Positions 1-11,004 of a stretch of DNA of 64,000 nucleotides are shown here, in pieces. Below the pieces are notes generated by a model. The model did no database searches. It had not been told where the DNA came from and saw only the letters and a program-made list of their open reading frames with translations. Position numbers and translations under genes: made by a program. The stretch comes from Corynespora cassiicola (Eukaryota; Ascomycota; Dothideomycetes; Pleosporales; Corynesporascaceae). Location: positions 620,001-684,000 of the forward strand of contig JAEUWY010000005.1 in assembly GCA_022059125.1 (NCBI GenBank), written 5' to 3'. Every line of letters starts with the position of its first letter. Position 1 is the first letter of the stretch.

Positions 1-42
1 AGATGCCGAATCGTGACGTTGGTGTGCCGATCCCCAAGCGTG

Positions 43-2413
43 CTAGTAAGACTGCCATCCCTGTTGAGGTGTCTGAGCGCCAGGCGCCCATCCCGGCATT
101 CCGGACTGTTGCGTCGCTGAGCTCTGATGCTGCATAAACTGATGAGGACTGGGGCTCGGTTGATATGGGTTCTGTCCCATGGCGGGATAGCCAGGATCTG
201 CCATGGCGCCCATCGTCTGGTACTGCTGCACGGGCGTGCCGTGCATCGAGCCGCTGCTCTGAGCATGGTGAAGCTGGGGAGAAGCATGCATGGGAGATTG
301 CTGGGGATGCGGGGACTGCTGAGGAGCCCTCTGCGCGTACTGTTGCATGTTGTGCTGCTGAGATAGCGGCGATGGCTGAGGGGGGTTCTGGGACCACATG
401 TGAGAAGGTGCATAGCCATGACCTGGCGTCTGGCCGGGCACCACGCCTGGAAGCATTCCGCTGGGTCCCATTCCCTGGGGAGCCATCCCTTGGGGCATGT
501 TCATGCTGGGTGGGCGGCGATGCATCTGATCCGGCCGCATGGGCGTGTGCTGAGGCGTCATGGGCGATGGCATCATGTTCTGAGCGTGAGGCTGCGGACG
601 ATATGGCTGAGCGTTCATGGCCTGGCCGGGGCGCTGCGGGGTCTGGGCTGGCATGCCGTACTGGCCTTGGCCCATGGTGGTGCTGGTCGAAGGCACTCGA
701 GGAGACTGCACTGCCTGCGAGACCTGCGGCACATTGTCGCCATCTGCGGTCCCTGGGCGGTTTGCCTGAGGTGGAGGGTCATGTGGCCGGGTCCAGATGT
801 TATCCAGATACTCCTTCCTGTTCTTTCGCTGCTGCTCGAGCTGTTTGTTGAACTCTGCAGTCTGCGCTGCCTGGTTGAGAATCTCGCCAGATGGGGTGGG
901 CCGAGTGGTGTCCTGGTATGGTACCCCAGACAGCTCGTGTCGAGGCCGCTGAACGCCCGTGTAGTCACGGGGCTGCAGATCGGACGTCGTCCGCTGGTTG
1001 TACGGCTCTGGGTTCGATGGCATGGTGCCGGGTGCTGGCGTTAGCCCGCCAAATGGCTGCAGAGGATTCACACCAGTGGCCAGGTGGTAGTCCGAGTCCA
1101 GTTTACCCGTGTATGCTGACGAGTGGCCAAATGTAATGTGAGCACCAGCAGCGCTGGCTTCGGCAGCAGCAGCTTCTCTTGCCTTTGCAGCGCCCGGTCG
1201 CTTCTCTCCTGCGGCGTCCTCTTCGGTAAAGCCCTGCTTGCGGGCCTTGCTTTCCCAATAGTCGTCACGTACTCGCCGTCCGTTCTGGATGAGTCGACTT
1301 CCAAATTGCCTGAACATGGACCGTGCAGTCACGATGGCGATCTGACGCGAGCGATACGAGTAGGGCAGGATTTCCTGGTGGATCAGATCGTCCTTTTCGG
1401 CCTGGGTGGCAATGATTTTGTAGAGCGACCTGTTCTTGTTGAATAGCAGGTAGGAGTCTCGGTACCCGAGAACGCGGGCGCACTCGGTTGCCAGCATGAA
1501 GAGCTTATCCCCACGGTTTGGGACGTAGAAGGTGCGGCATCGGTACTCCCTCCCGTCAAGCGGGTGCCCGTAGGCTGTCACCTTTCTCTCGCCGGCGTCG
1601 TCGATCTCGCGGGGCAGATACTCGTCACCTTCGGGGTTGAGTTGGTCAGTGGTGTGGTCTCGCACCGTCGGCAGTGCCTTGATCACGGTGGTCTTTGTGG
1701 GGGTCGGTTTGGAGGGGGAAGCTTGGGGAGGGGAGGCCTGAGGGAGGGGCGCGTTTGGCAGTTGCGGCGTCTGCACAGGTGGCGCGGGGCCCGTGTGAGA
1801 TGATGGGGTGGGCGGCTGCTGCGATGCGCGGTTTGGGCTTTCGACAAATGCCACCTTTGTCGTCTTGGGCGGGCGGCCGCGTTTTCGCGGTTTGCCGTCT
1901 TCTGCGGTTGTTGTCAGCGTCGCGTGCGTGGGAAGGCGCGCCTGGCGGTGCAGGTAGCCGCGCACGCGTCATGGACGGAAACACGTACCGTCGTGGTCGC
2001 CCTGCAAGTCGCCGTAGCTGTTTTCTGGGGAGCGACTGCGCTTCAGTCCTCTCGAGGCTTGCGGTGCGACGGCGTGGGGTGGGCCTACGAGGACACCTGA
2101 CAAGGTCATAGGTCAGCGAAATGAAGAGATTCGGGGAGCGGGAGGCGGGAGGCGGGAGACGGGAGGCAGCGGCGGATGTAACGGACGCGACGGTCGGCGA
2201 CGGAGCGATGGCGCGCCCGTTTGGTGTTGAGGGTGGGCACAAGGCGCGGTTGGCGGAGCGAGTTGGGTGCGGAGCGCTCAGGGCTCCCTGGGGGGTTGCT
2301 CTCGACGTACCTGCAGAGTTGAGGGCGGACGGATCGATGGTGCCCGAGGCGTCCATGATGCCGTTCCCAATGCCACCATTCGACATGGCCTGGACGGGAT
2401 GCATTGAGTACAT
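43..2413 (-). CDS. RSC7: Rsc7/Swp82-family chromatin remodelling subunit
   Basis: Subunit of the RSC/SWI-SNF nucleosome remodelling complex, acting in the nucleus. I read two exons: 2413-2311 and 1901-43, joined across a 409-bp intron (GTACGT donor, CTGACAACAACCGCAG branch/acceptor). The splice is phase 1, giving ...LNSA-EDGKPRK and 653 aa. The N-terminus has an AT-hook-like basic patch, KPRKRGRPPK, at about residues 38-47. The Rsc7/Swp82 core runs from about 145 to 250 (HPLDGREYRCRTFYVPNRGD, then RSMFRQFG and RVRDDYWE). The C-terminal half is low-complexity Pro/Gln/Met/His-rich and ends at a TAG at 45-43. The start is the ATG at 2413, because the reading frame of the main exon has no plausible upstream ATG and the short exon joins in phase. 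The family is clear from the core; the intron is long for this genome, so exon 1 is less certain. Confidence 0.88.
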
Positions 2414-3147
2414 TCCAGGCGCCGCAAGGAGCGACGGAGCTCGCGGGCAGCTCCGGGCGAGGGGCGTGGCTCACACGAGGGCCAATGGGTGCGGCGGGGG
2501 GGTGGTAAATAAGAGGGCGCGGGTCTGGCGTGGTCGTGGGTGCGGCGCAACGGGTGGCATGCGGTGGGATGGATGGTGGTGGGTGTGGGTTGTTCGGTGC
2601 CAAAGTCGCGTCTGCGTCTTTGCCTGCGGGAGCACGCCGCTTGGCGGTCTGAGCGGGCTGGGTCTGAGCGTCGAGCTCAGTAGCGCGGCCGCGCAGTTCG
2701 GGCGGGCGCTGGCGGGCTTCGGCGGGCTTTGGGGGTGGGCAGCCGGCGGTAGCAGTGGCAGGTGGCAGGCGGCAGGCGGAAAAAGCAGGCCCTGGGGCTG
2801 GGGGAGCGATGCAAGGTCGGTAGCACGGCGAGGCAGGCGGGCGGGCAGGGCGCGCGAGTGGAGAAGGGCGCGGGCGTGAGTCGTCGCCGGGGCGCGATGA
2901 CGAGTCGGCAGGCTGCTGATCGGGAGGGCGACGGCGACTGCTCGACGCTGGCGGCGGCGGCTGCTGCTGCTGCGACAGAAGCAAAGGTTAGCTCGGGGGC
3001 CCTTAGCACGGCGGGCCTGGCTTGGAGGCTCGCGACTTGGACGGCGCACGTGAGGAGGCAGCGATAAAAGAGCGGTGATAAGATGTGGGCGGGAAGAGGC
3101 AGCACACAGCACAGGTCGCAGCCGCTGTAAGGGTTCGCGAGCGAGCG

Positions 3148-3188
3148 AGCCAGCCCAGGCCAGCCAGGCCAGCCAGCCAGCCAGCCAG
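3148..3188. repeat. AGCC-type simple repeat
   Basis: Imperfect tandem run of AGCC and CAGG-like units inside the GC-rich leader region of RSC7. The last five units are exact. Confidence 0.8.
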
Positions 3189-3590
3189 TGGCCGGCTCGC
3201 GCTGCAGCTCTTTGCACGCACCACTGCACTGCTGCACCGCTGCACCAGCACCGCGAGCTGCACGCAAGATTCCCGGGGCCGGGATGCAACGATGGGACGA
3301 GTCGAACGTGTGGAGAGGGGCAGGCGCAGACGTACCTCTGGCGGCGGCGGCGGTGCGGGCGACGGGCGACGGGCGACGGGCTGCGGGCTGGCGACGAGAG
3401 GGCAGCACTGGCACGCACTGGCACGCACCGGGACGCAGCTGGGTGGCCGGCGGGCGCGGAGGAAGGGCTGGCGCAACTGGAGCGCAGGCAGCTGGGCCGC
3501 AACTGGATGGCGCGCGAGGAGGGGAGCAGGCAGTAGAGACGGGTGGACAAGAAAGCCAGCCCCGCGCAGCAAGCAATCTAGTACTTGAGA

Positions 3591-3637
3591 GGACGGGCAG
3601 ACGGGCAGGACGGGCAGGACGGGCAGGACGGGCAGGA
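3591..3637. repeat. Nine-base tandem repeat (GGACGGGCA type)
   Basis: About five near-perfect copies of a 9-bp unit rich in GGGCA, ending where GATGG-like variants begin. It lies about 1.2 kb upstream of the RSC7 start, close to the point where strand composition reverses. Confidence 0.85.
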
Positions 3638-5160
3638 TGGCGAGATGGGCAAGATGCGACGGGCTCCGCGGCGGGAGTGCAGCATGGATGGAGCCTTCTC
3701 TCAAGCGTGCAGGTGGCTTTTTTCTGCTCGCTTCATCCAGGAGCGGCCTAGAGATTATTTGCATAGCATCCGTCCGGTCGGATCTCGATATTTGCTCGAC
3801 CGAGGCCCGCCAAGCCTGCCCTCTGGCTCGCTCGCCCGCTGCTTGCTCAGCACCACGACGCCCATCCTCCCATCGCGCCCATCGCGCCCAGCGCCCATGC
3901 CCCATGGCCCCATGTCCGCCGTCCAGCCCATGCCCGTCCGCGACCGTCTAGCCCGCCGAAACGGCGACAGAGCAAGCTGCCTTCGACCAGACGCAGCCAT
4001 GCGCAGCCAGACGCAGCCAGTCGTGCTCCACCACTCACCGTCGGCGCCCGCTGCTGATTGAGCAAGGCGGGCGTGTCAGCAGGATGCCCGCGAATCGCTG
4101 CCCGCCCAGCCCCATGCTGCCCATGCCTGTCCATGCCTGCCCATGCCTGCCCGCAGCCGCCCTAAGACAGACTGGCCGGCCTGCATAATAGGCGGCCGTG
4201 GTCATGCATTCACCATCCTCGACAGAGGCCCAGCCGTATCGTCTGACTCCTACGACAGAACCCAGCTCCGCGCCGCTGCAATGGATTCATGGCCCTGGGG
4301 CCCTGCAAACCCCGATGATGCTTGCCGCACCAGCCGAATCAGCAGCCTTGGTTTTATTAGTTCGTGGCCGCAATAGAGGGCCACGCCCGTATCAACTCTC
4401 TTCTCTGCTGCCGCGATCGCCATCCCCAGCCCACCAATCCCCTTCGAGCAATCCACGCGCAATCCATCTCTTGTCGACTGAGAGCCACCTTTTCGGCCTC
4501 GACGACTACCACCTGCTATTGCGACCTGCCTGCTAGCCAGCTCGCCGGCCTGCGCCTACGCCGGCCCGACCGCACGAGTCCGCGTCGACGTGCAGCTGAA
4601 GGACCTCAGGGCTCGAGACATCGACGCCCTCCCGCTGTTCCGGCCGTCGTTCGCTCGCCATGTTCGGCTGCCTTGGCCACGCCCACGGCCAACCACTCCC
4701 CCAACCGGCCAAACCTGCCCACGCAAAGCCCCAAGCTGGCAGTCGTGATTTGACGATCCGTTCCACAAGTCGTCCCGCCCCAACCTGGCTCCCCGCCGAC
4801 AAGGGAGCGTCAATGAACCCTTTTTTGCGTCCGTGCTGCAATCGATCTGCTTGTGCTTGTGCATGGCTTCCGCCGCCACAGCCCGGGCGGGGGCTTGAAA
4901 CGCGCCCGCAACCTAGCACTACGTCAAACCACTCTTTGCCCGCGCCCGTGCTGCCACGGCCGCTCGTCTAACATGCAAACTCTATGAAATCATTGCTGCA
5001 AACAAGCCCTTTTGCAACGGAAAACGATAAACCTAGCCGCTAGCCAAACCTCTTCGCCTCTGTGCAAACGCTCTCCCCTCCTGCCCATTACTCACCCCAC
5101 ACTCTCTCCGCATCGCCCGTGCAAACACACCCGCGACCTAAAAAGGGAGAAAAGGGAAAG

Positions 5161-7546
5161 AGACCAAAAAGTCGCCATCGGTTCCGCCTTCGCCTACGGA
5201 TGGCGCGTCATGTTGTTTCCTCGGACGCGTTCGCCGGAGGGCTGTGCAACCGTGGGCCATGTCTCAGTACGCTCTGTCATATGCTCGTCTGCAGGGTCCA
5301 TGGCCGCCATCAACGCAAGCCAACCTAGCCGCCCATGCACTCCAGTTTGCTCTGTTCCCTTTTTGTGCCTTTTTCAGTCCATCTTTGAAATGAAACGGTC
5401 CGAATTCCTGCCATTCTCGACCTCGTGATAGGCGAGAGTTGTGGGGAATCCGGTCAATGGACTACGCAGGAAGAGCCACAGTGGCTTTTTCCCCAGCTAC
5501 GGGAAGCCAACCAACTTCAATCGAGGCGTCGACCATGTGGAACGGAAAAAAAAGGCGAGCCCTCAGCAATTTTTCGCTCCTCGCCGTCTGCCATTTCTTC
5601 GCTCGAGGCCTTCCTCGGCCTGCTTGGACACTTGGAACTCCATGTGTTAGATGACCAGGCTAACCAGCACCGCAAGTGATCCTTTCCGCCTGTCGCTAGC
5701 CTCGCGCTATCTCACACGCCGAACGCGAGCGCTATCGGGGCAAGGTCAGTTCATGGGGACATATGTATGCAATAGGTCTCCTGGACATTGCCGTATATGC
5801 CGTCGATGCCGGGCCATCATTCGCCGTCCAGGCCGTTTCTGCTAGACGTTGCGCTTCTGACGCCTCTGGCTGCGCCTACGACTCGTAATGGCGAATACTG
5901 ATTGATGAGCGTTGAAACGGGGGCATTGCGAATCGAACATGGATCGTCAGTGCGTAACTCGGCACAGCACCGTGATTCATCCGGCTAGTCATTGTCCATC
6001 TGATCATATGATGCGGATGCTAAAAAACGGCGGCCTAGAGGAGCCACCGCGCTGGGATGCCAACTCGGGACGTATGAGACAGTGCCGCCATGGTGCTTTC
6101 CCGCGCATCGTGGGTGTGAGGTTAGATGTAACGAATAGATAACGTAGAGCTGGAGCCTACTCGCTTTGGCTGCCGGCCAGTCGGAGAATGGTATCCTGCG
6201 GGCATTGCGTTTCAACGTTCCGAATAATGGGGATCCTGCTTGGCAGCCTGTATCGAGAGGTCCTGTGCATGTGCGGAACCCTTCTGGCAGCTTTCCGAGT
6301 CCGGAGAAGCTTGAAATCCGCCTCGATTGTCGAGCCTCGCTGGTGCGGCGAAACACGGTCGTACAGCTTTGGCGGTGAAGTAGTCTACATTGACCGCTTC
6401 CGTCCGAGGAGCTCGATGGGGAGCCAGTCGTGATCCAACAACGGTAACATGTTGAGTATGGCAGGGTTTGGACTTTCTTGGTATTGTGCTAAGACAACCC
6501 GGCCCATGAATGAGTGACTAGAGGGATCGAGCAGCGTCGTGGCTTCGATGCATGTTTCACACAGGCTTCCTGAACGGGCATATCGCAAGGCAGACATAAG
6601 GGTCCAGGCGTCATGAGAAGGCGACAGTCCCCAGTTTTGTGTGCTGCTTGCTTCTTCTCAATTCGGACGACTTCTCGTCGCCTTCCAATATCCGCCTGCA
6701 GTTGCATCGAAGGAATGCCACCACGCTCAGTGCCGAACCATGCCCGCTATGCTGAATGGCGTTAATCGACATCGACTCCTGCTGGTTGATGTGGATGGCT
6801 GTCAAAAATAGCTGGTGGGGGGCGTCGCATCAACCTTGAATCCTGAATGTGTGGCGGGGCGCGTTTACAGATCAATTAAGTGGTTGGGGCTCGCGCAACC
6901 AATCAAGCCTCCAGACCCAGCCCATTGTTGCAAGGAGCATTGATCAGGTGCTGGAGGGATATGGCATTGTCGGTGTCGCTTCAGGAAATCGTATCATACC
7001 ATCTGGACTGTCAGATGACCCTAGAAGCGTTAGGCCAGATTCATTGGACGACGAGGCGCTGCGATGGTCAAGTCCAGCCGGGGAGAAACCGGAACAGCTA
7101 TCACGCGTACATTGTCCGAAGGCTTAATCTTTTTACATGATAACGGCTCGATCCGAAGTAAGGGAGTCCACAGTAGCTCTAGAAGCAGCATTAGCCCAAC
7201 GTCCACCAGACACATTCCTCTCTTGCACACCAAGGGTAACTGACGTATATGAGATATTTTCCCTAGGGTATCGCTATCTGCAAAGTCGGGCCTCGTTAAT
7301 ATTACCCATTCCACATCGTCGGGGTCGCCTACCTACGAGAGCAACAAAAACGCCTAGTATTCCCTTTGATCCTTGCCATAAACGCCCATGATCCTTATCT
7401 TCCGAAAACCCGCGGCGATCCCAGCGAGGATCCGAGCCAGTCTTCTGCCTGCATGCTTGGGGATATTACTTTGATACGCCTGGCCTGGATCCCCACCTTC
7501 GCTGATTTGAAACCAGATTCCGGATTCCCTGCAGTTGATTTGCCAC
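5161..7546. other. Gene-free region downstream of SF3A2
   Basis: Mixed-composition DNA with no domain, splice-supported exon chain or RNA gene that I can recognise. The open frames are short and overlap on both strands. The SF3A2 3' untranslated region must occupy the right end. Confidence 0.5.
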
Positions 7547-8299
7547 TCATTTGCGTCCTGGAGCGAGGCCTGGAACAGCATTGTAGCGCTCCTCGCGCTC
7601 GGTCTTGAAGAGGATCTGAATCCAGTATTCCTTCTGGTCCTCGTCGTACCAGGTCCAAAATTTACCCTCCCGCCTGTCGATCTCTCGGTTCTGCAACTTG
7701 ACGGCTACTGTCTCGTATGGCTCGGCGGCAACAATCATGTACTGGTAGTTGGGATCGGCCTCTTCCACCTTTTGCTCGTACGCGCTCATGAAACGGACCT
7801 TTGGTTTGATGCTAGGCTCGATCTCGGGATACTGGAATTGGAATAGGAGCCCGTTCTGGCGCGTGCCTGGGTCGCGGACCTTGGTGATCTTATATCCAGG
7901 GCGGCCGATTCGCATGACGTTCTTCTTGACCTGAACGCCTGCAAGCAAGCCAGGTTGCGCCTCATCCTTCTTGCCCTCACGCTGCTCCTTTGCGGCACGA
8001 CGCGCGAGGTTGGTTTGATGCTTGCGTCCCTGAGTATGTGCGAGGTAGGATCCATCATTTTGGTGGACAGTCAAACAGAGGCGGCATTCAAAGCTACCAA
8101 CGTGATTCTTGAAAAAGTACGGGTCCTTGTCGAGGTCGATGGTCTCGAGGGCGAGCTTCCGGAGACGTTCGCGACGGTCGGCATTGGTAGCGGAGGACGA
8201 GGCGACACCACCGCCACCGAACTTGGAGCCTGCACGGTTCTAGGAGAGTCAGTACAGCAACTCCAGAAGTTATTAGCTTATACGCACCTGGTAGTCCAT
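7547..8299 (-). CDS. PRP11: Splicing factor 3A subunit 2 (SF3a66/Prp11)
   Basis: Component of the SF3a complex of the U2 snRNP, needed for prespliceosome assembly in the nucleus. There are two exons: a 12-nt first exon 8299-8288 coding MDYQ, a 47-bp intron (GTGCGT...CCTAG), then 8239-7547 with a TGA stop, giving 234 aa. The start reads MDYQ-NRAGSKFGGGG, the conserved N-terminus of the family. A matrin-type C2H2 zinc finger follows (FECRLCLTVHQNDGSYLAHT, then GRKHQTNL). The C-terminal part has the conserved GRPGYKITKVRDP, the PNYQYMIVAAEPYETVAVK block and a FKTEREERYNAVPGLAP tail. It is divergent from TBCE, with a 412-bp shared promoter. Confidence 0.96.
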
Positions 8300-8711
8300 G
8301 ACGAGCTACACGCGACCTGTAAATCAAGTTGACTTAGCAATGCGATCGAACAGGATTTCAGGCAATGTTTATACAGGGATAGTACAAGTGATGGATATCG
8401 TGGAAGCGTGTGGCACTGTTGCAAGGCGCTGAGGTTGAGTGAGGTTGTCGAGAAATATGCGTTGGCCACGGCAGGAGCCGCCTTAGTGAGTTTAGCAAAG
8501 TCTTGGCGATCACGTGTCTTCAGGCACCACCTTCTGTAGACGACGAGTATCCATCGGCCGTTAGTAATCTTGATAAACACCACATCTAGTTCGTCCCGGC
8601 TCGTGATAGCTAGATTGATCCGCGCACTGCCTTGCTCAGCAGAGAGGACTTTTGTACTGAAAGCGCTTGTCTGAAAACTGTGCAGTCATATTCGCGAGCC
8701 CTTGCACTATC
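8300..8711. promoter_or_regulatory. Shared promoter of SF3A2 (-) and TBCE (+)
   Basis: A 412-bp interval between two divergent start codons. A palindromic CACGTG lies at 8511-8516. No TATA-like element stands out. The regulatory role is inferred only from position. Confidence 0.5.
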
Positions 8712-10638
8712 ATGGGGACAGAGTTCTATGTCGGGAAACGTCTCTCATATGATGGCCAGCTCTGCACTGTGAGATATATTGGTGAAGTAAAAGGCACTAA
8801 AGGAGAATGGCTAGGTGTAGAATGGGATGATCCAATTCGGGGAAAACATTCTGGTGAACACGGGGACGTAAAGTACTTTGAGTGTAAGACTCACCTCTTC
8901 ATATCAAGATCTGATCGACTGAATATCGCAGGTCTAAACAGTCACCCGACTTCTGGATCCTTTGTGCGTCCAACACGCAGGGCCGACTCACCACGCTCAT
9001 TCGTGGAAGCTCTAAAGGCAAAATACGCCCCGGAAGAATACGAGGATCCCCAAGTACGCATAGTCTTTGTTGGAAACAAGAATCAGAGCAAGGATCCTCT
9101 GGCACGACTGAATCAGCCAATACGCATCAGCGGAAAAGAGGTAGAGGAAGTTGGCTTCGACAAGATCCGAAAGCAGCTTTCAGAGCTGAGCGAGCTCAAG
9201 ATTCTAATTCTCGATGGCTTGCGCATGTCGAGGTCAATAGCCTCCCTACGAGAGAGGCAGAAGACGGGTAGTTCAGATCTGGATGCGTGGCCTGCTGGAC
9301 TCACTGATATACGGGACGCTTCTTCGAAGGCCACCGAACTTGACGTGAGTAGGAACTTGTTTGAAGAGTGGCGGGAAGTAGCATCAATATGCGAGCAGCT
9401 TGAAAAGCTGAAAAGCCTGAGAGCAGAGTATGTCTGGCTTGCTTTCACATGATTAATAACACAGCTGACTTGTCCATAGTGGCAACCGTTTCAGGGACAC
9501 AAGCTTGACCGAGACCGAAGAGGCACGCTGCTTGAAGGCTTTTCAGAACATCAAAACGCTCAGGCTCGAGGAAAATCTCCTTCCCTGGGAGCAACTTGCT
9601 ACTCTCACACATCTCTTCCCCACAGTCACCACATTTGATGCGTCAAGTAACCAGTACACGAGCCTGACATCGCATTTTCTCAACCCTACTATAACGGACC
9701 TCACCCTCGAAGACAACTCTTTCAAATCCCTTTCATCTCTGTCTCCTTTGACGAAGTTGCCGAACCTGAAGCGTCTGGTCCTCAAGTCTAACAAAATCTT
9801 CGAGATCAACGCACCGGGCGAGCCCGTCCCCATCTTCCCCGCCTCGTTATCAGAGGTAGACTTTTCGTTCAACGAGTTGAGCACATGGACCTTCATAAAC
9901 GCTCTAGAGAACGTCTTTCCCGGCCTGACCGCCCTCCGCGTCTCGCAAAACCCTCTATACCACTCCCTCCAAGCAGCCGATGGTCGCGCCCTGAGCCCGG
10001 AGGACGGCTACATGCTGACCCTGGCACGCCTGGGCAACCTCAAATCCCTCAACTTCAGCCCCATAACGGCCAAGGAGCGGCTCAACGCCGAGTCCTACTA
10101 CCTCTCCCTCATCGCCCGAGAGGTCACCTTTGCGCCTGAGCACCTCGAAGAGCAGATCCTCAGCTCGCACCCGCGCTACAAGTGGCTGTGCGAGGAGTAT
10201 GGTGAGCCCGTCATCCAGCGCTCGGCCAATGCCGTGAACCCAAACTCGCTGGCCGCGCGCCTGATTCGCTTCTCGTTCTACCTGTCTGACGCCGCCAAGG
10301 CCAAGCTTTCTGGCAGCGGCGCCGGGTTCGAGGAGAAATTCGAGATGGAGATTCCCATGGGGTTCACGGCGTACAGTTTCTTAGGTATTGTCGGCAAGAG
10401 GCTCGGCGTCAAGCCCATGGACTGCAGGTTAATCTGGGAGACTGGGGACTGGATCCCTGCACCCAAGACCGATGAGGTGGTGGAAGCGGACTGGGATTCA
10501 GACAGCGAGGAAGAAGATGCCAAGGAGAAGAGCGGAGCTGGCATGGTGTTGCGTGAGGTGGAGATTTTGCCAGGAACGCGGTCCGTTGGGACGTGGATTG
10601 ATGGAATGGAGGCGGTGATTCGAATTGGGCTCAAATAA
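8712..10638 (+). CDS. PAC2: Tubulin-folding cofactor E (CAP-Gly/LRR/ubiquitin-like)
   Basis: Chaperone for alpha-tubulin in the cofactor A-E folding pathway, cytosolic. I read three exons: 8712-8883, 8932-9427 and 9480-10638, giving 608 aa. Intron 1 (48 bp) is a multiple of three without a stop, but removing it restores the CAP-Gly end (KYFEC-LNSHPTSGSFVRP), so it is probably real. Intron 2 (52 bp, GTATGT...CATAG) joins LRA-DGNRF in phase. Residues about 5-60 are a CAP-Gly domain (GEWLGVEWDD, RGKHSGEHGD). Leucine-rich repeats fill the middle. The C-terminal 100 residues look like the family's ubiquitin-like domain, interrupted by an acidic insert (DWDSDSEEEDAKE). The start is the first ATG, which begins MGTEFYVGKRL. 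Confidence 0.93.
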
Positions 10639-11004
10639 ATGTGATGCGGAACATATGCAGGGGGACGCACCAGAAGATGACATACAAATTCACATCTCAG
10701 GGCCTGGGGGGAACTAGGGAGCATGCACTCGTAGCTCAATCGACGCCTAATTGAGCCTACACACAGAGTAAATCAATTTAGAATACGAGCTGTTAAGCTG
10801 TTCTTGGGCACCACATACAGGCATGTATATTGAAAAAAGATGCAAGCCAGAAACTTTCGCCTATTTGGTAATTTTTAAGCGACGAGGAAATGCAGCGAGC
10901 GGACTTTATCAGCATCGTCTCGTTGTGTCTGTTGGTCAGACTTTTCCCTCTTCGCCAAAATTTCATCAGCGTACTCGTTACTCGTTTAACTTCCTATTAT
11001 CAAA
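10639..11004. other. Intergenic, TBCE 3' end and promoter of the secreted protein gene
   Basis: 366 bp, AT-richer than its left neighbour, with no coding signal. The right end must contain the promoter of the cysteine-rich protein. Its ATG at 11005 sits in an A-rich context (ATCAAAATG). Confidence 0.5.

Larger units (their letters stand above)
2414..5160. other. GC-rich, low-complexity gene-free region upstream of RSC7
   Basis: No credible gene. Several frames stay open at once only because the DNA is GC-rich. From 2414 to about 3700 the + strand is G-rich, so the RSC7 sense strand is C/pyrimidine-rich. From about 3800 to 5100 the + strand is C-rich. Simple repeats lie near the switch. This probably holds the RSC7 promoter and a long 5' leader, possibly with a divergent transcript. 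Confidence 0.6.

Noticed and set aside
2121..3905. Long Ala/Arg/Pro-rich frames upstream of RSC7
   Set aside because: All six frames are nearly stop-free in this GC-rich, repeat-containing DNA and the products are low-complexity without any family signature.
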